A stretch of DNA of 14,070 bases from an uncultured Actinomycetes bacterium (GTDB taxonomy: Bacteria > Actinomycetota > Thermoleophilia > Solirubrobacterales > Thermoleophilaceae): contig CAMLNW010000043.1 of assembly GCA_946481495.1 (NCBI GenBank), positions 1 through 14,070 on the forward strand, in the 5' to 3' direction. The position numbers were made by a program, and so were the translations under genes. The notes under the pieces are model-generated. The model did not search any database. It was not told the DNA's origin and worked only from the letters and a program-made list of their open reading frames with translations. Shown piece by piece: positions 12,139 through 14,070 of this stretch; positions within the stretch are counted from its first letter, which is position 1; each line of letters begins with the position of its first letter.

Positions 12139-13152
12139 ATGCCCTCCCGCGAACCTTCGACGCCGACCGCCGCCGCCACCGAGGCGCGGGCCGAGGCGCT
12201 CGCACAGCGGCTGTCCTCAACCAGTGCCGAGAAGAAGCGGATGCTGGTGATCGTCAACCCCTACGCGACGACCGTCTCCGATCGCCTGCGCAACCTGGTC
12301 GTCTACGCGTTGCAGGCGCGCTACGACGTAGAGGCCGTCGACACCGAACGGCGCGACCACGCGACTCAGATCTGTCGCGAGGCCGCCGCCGAGGGCTACG
12401 ACCTCGTCGTCGCCTTCGGCGGCGACGGCACCGTCAACGAGGCCGCCAACGGACTGCTCGGCTCGGACACGCCCTTGAGCTGCCTGCCCGGCGGCGCGAC
12501 CAACGTCTTCCACCGCACGATCGGCATCCCGGGCGACGTCGTCGACGCGACCGAGCACCTGCTCGGACTCGCCGATGACTTCCGCCCGCGCAAGGTCGAC
12601 CTCGGGCTCGTCAACGGGCGGGCGTTCGTCTTCTCGTCCGGCGTCGGCATTGACGCCAGCGTCGTGGAGCGCGTCGACGCGCACCCAAAGCTGAAGGCAC
12701 GCTTTGGCCCCTACTACTACTCGTGGGCCGCGATCTCAACGTTCAACCGCCGCTATCTGGTCAACCCGCCCCAGATGAAGGTGACAGTCGACGGCGAGAC
12801 ACTCGACGGCGTGACCGTGATCGCTCAGAACTCGGACCCATTCACCTACTTCGGCTCGCGGCCGATCCGCGTCTGCGAGGGCGCCGGCCTCGAGACCGGC
12901 TCGCTAAGCGTCGGCGTCCTGCGCAAGGCGACGCCGTTCGAGCTGCCGACGCTGATCCCGCGCCTCTTCTCAGGCAAGGCCAAGACCGTCTCCAAGCACC
13001 GCCAGATCGCCCCGTTCCCGGGTGTCCACGAGGCGCTGATCGAGAGCGCCGACGAGCGCCTGCTGCCGGTCCAGGTAGACGGCGACTACATCGGCGACGA
13101 GCTATCCGTCCGCTTCGAGGCCGCTCCACGCGCCCTGACAGTCGTCTCCTGA
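12139..13152 (+). CDS. Diacylglycerol kinase-family lipid kinase (DagK/YegS type)
   Basis: A 337-residue protein of the DAGK catalytic family, which phosphorylates lipid hydroxyls with ATP. Visible motifs are VIVNPYA (37-43), the nucleotide loop GGDGTVNE (94-101), LPGGATNVFHR (116-126, the equivalent of the usual G-T-x-N-D segment), SSGVGIDASVV (166-176) and VDGD (313-316). The first 33 residues are polar and Ala/Glu-rich and probably disordered. No membrane helix is seen; the family acts at the inner membrane surface. In actinobacteria such enzymes may recycle diacylglycerol or modify other lipids, and the substrate here is open. The ATG is supported by the upstream TAGCGT and the absence of a better start. 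It converges on the rel gene with 24 bases between the stops. Confidence 0.9.
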   Translation: MPSREPSTPTAAATEARAEALAQRLSSTSAEKKRMLVIVNPYATTVSDRLRNLVVYALQARYDVEAVDTERRDHATQICREAAAEGYDLVVAFGGDGTVNEAANGLLGSDTPLSCLPGGATNVFHRTIGIPGDVVDATEHLLGLADDFRPRKVDLGLVNGRAFVFSSGVGIDASVVERVDAHPKLKARFGPYYYSWAAISTFNRRYLVNPPQMKVTVDGETLDGVTVIAQNSDPFTYFGSRPIRVCEGAGLETGSLSVGVLRKATPFELPTLIPRLFSGKAKTVSKHRQIAPFPGVHEALIESADERLLPVQVDGDYIGDELSVRFEAAPRALTVVS

Positions 13153-13156
13153 GACG

Positions 13157-13180
13157 CTGGGCGCGGTTAGTGCGCCTCAG
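13157..13180. terminator. Stem-loop between convergent lipid-kinase and rel genes
   Basis: GGCGC (13160-13164), a 7-base loop and GCGCC (13172-13176) form a perfect stem, extended by CTG/CAG (13157-13159 with 13178-13180) past a single bulged T. It fills the 24-base gap between the two stops, so it could serve both strands, but there is no clear T-run on either side. Confidence 0.4.
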
Positions 13181-14070
13181 GCGGGGGTTACACGGTAGGC
13201 ATCGAACACGCTGTCGATGTTCCGCAGGCGCTGAATGCAGTTCTTCAGCGCCACGGTGTCGCCGACCTCGACGACGAAGCGGTTCTTGATCATCGGGTGG
13301 ACCGTCGTGCAACGCGCCTCGAGGATGTTGACGCCGGCCTCGGCGAAACATCGCGAGAGGTCCTCGAGCAGGCGGTGACGGTCCCAGCCGTCGATCTCGA
13401 TCTCCGCCCTGAACGAGGAGCCAGCGCTGTCTCCCTCCCACCACACCTTCGTGAAGCGCTCTGGGTTGCGCTGCAGCGCGCGTGCGTTCGAGCACGCCTC
13501 GTGGTGGATCGTGATGCCCTTACCGAGTGAGATGTAGCCGACGATTGGGTCGCCGGGAACCGGCCGGCAGCACTTCGCCAGCCGCAGCATGACGTCGTCG
13601 ATCCCGTCGACGACGATGCCGTAGGCGGAGGCGTTGCCGGTCGAGCGGCTGCGGTCCTTCTTGCGCTCGAGCAGCTGCGCGGCGGCGCCGTCGTGGTCGA
13701 CGGCGGACTCGCCCTGGCGCAGCTTCTGCATGATCTTCTGGGTGACAACCTTCGCCGAGATCTTCGCCTGGCCGAGCGCGACGTAGAAGTCGTCGCCCTT
13801 CCTGAAGCCCATCTCGCGGATCACGTCGGCGAGCAGCGGCGAGCCTGCGATCTTCTGCGGCGGCAGCCCCTGGCGGCGCAGATTCTCCTGGAGGATCTCG
13901 CGGCCCGTGCGCTCGGAGTCCTCGCGCCGCTCGCGCTTGAACCAGGCGCGGATCTTCGATTGCGCGCGTGTCGTCTTGGCCAGCGCCAGCCAGTCGCGCG
14001 ACGGCCCGCGCTCCTTCTTCGAGGTCAGGACCTCGCAGATGTCGCCCGACTGCAGCTCGTAGTGCAGCGG
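13177..14070 (-). CDS. rel: RelA/SpoT-family (p)ppGpp synthetase/hydrolase, C-terminal 297 residues
   Basis: The minus-strand frame is open from the window edge to TGA at 13179-13177; the start lies beyond the window. Reading inward: the end of the TGS domain (PLHYELQSGDICEVLTSKK), the helical region (RDWLALAKTTRAQSKIRAWFKRERR), a linker, then the conserved-cysteine/zinc-finger region (MLRLAKCCRPVPGDPIVGYISLGKGITIHHEAC) and a final ACT domain (AEIEIDGWDRHRLLEDLSRCF...ILEARCTT...FVVEVGDTVALKNCIQRLRNI). This is the regulatory half of a long Rel that senses uncharged tRNA on the ribosome and balances alarmone synthesis and hydrolysis. The enzymatic domains are not in the window. The frame is intact and the C-terminus complete. 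Confidence 0.95.
   Translation of the reverse strand, partial: PLHYELQSGDICEVLTSKKERGPSRDWLALAKTTRAQSKIRAWFKRERREDSERTGREILQENLRRQGLPPQKIAGSPLLADVIREMGFRKGDDFYVALGQAKISAKVVTQKIMQKLRQGESAVDHDGAAAQLLERKKDRSRSTGNASAYGIVVDGIDDVMLRLAKCCRPVPGDPIVGYISLGKGITIHHEACSNARALQRNPERFTKVWWEGDSAGSSFRAEIEIDGWDRHRLLEDLSRCFAEAGVNILEARCTTVHPMIKNRFVVEVGDTVALKNCIQRLRNIDSVFDAYRVTPA

Noticed and set aside
1..14070. Insertion sequences, integrase, phage genes, tRNA or rRNA genes
   Set aside because: I saw no transposase or integrase motifs, terminal inverted repeats, target duplications or structural RNA genes. Composition is even across the window.

Overview
The window is GC-rich, densely packed bacterial DNA. Third codon positions are strongly G/C, GTG starts are frequent, neighbouring genes overlap by 4 bases, and a CysO-type sulfur carrier and an actinobacterial-type ApbE are present. 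Together these suggest an actinobacterium, most likely a deep-branching one such as Thermoleophilia/Solirubrobacterales. That placement is inference from gene content and style; no rRNA is present.

Layout. (a) 1-326: the end of a class I SAM-dependent methyltransferase. (b) 394-3644, plus strand: a four-gene operon with stop/start overlaps. It encodes two small single-pass membrane proteins that look like tandem paralogues (one with a very Asp/His-rich tail), an ApbE-type flavin transferase, and a ferric-reductase-like transmembrane domain fused to an FAD/NAD reductase and a plant-type [2Fe-2S] domain. (c) 3664-4455, plus: a class I PPK2 polyphosphate kinase with no ordinary start codon at the position where one is needed. 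(d) 8351-4456, minus: thrC-like PLP enzyme, CysO-like sulfur carrier, CDP-glucose 4,6-dehydratase-like SDR, and a secreted peptidoglycan hydrolase fusing an M14 peptidase to an Amidase_2 domain. (e) 8374-8584, minus: a SAM-I (S-box) riboswitch with promoter and intrinsic terminator, upstream of thrC. (f) 8607-9691, plus: a frameshifted corA, divergent from thrC. (g) 9703-13152, plus: phosphomanno/glucomutase, MBL-fold hydrolase and a diacylglycerol-kinase-family lipid kinase. (h) 13177-14070, minus: the C-terminal third of a Rel (p)ppGpp synthetase/hydrolase.

The most striking unit is riboswitch-thrC-cysO. A SAM riboswitch normally switches off methionine/sulfur genes when SAM is plentiful, so its place ahead of a 'threonine synthase' paired with a thiocarboxylate sulfur carrier is hard to explain if the enzyme only makes threonine. 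A coherent alternative is that the PLP enzyme uses O-phosphohomoserine plus CysO-thiocarboxylate to make homocysteine, paralleling CysM/CysO cysteine synthesis from O-phosphoserine. Other points: TAnnnT (-10-like) hexamers recur 6-8 bases before several start codons, suggesting leaderless transcription; a strong hairpin buries the start codon of the first redox-operon gene; and the corA break site resembles the RF2 +1 frameshift site.
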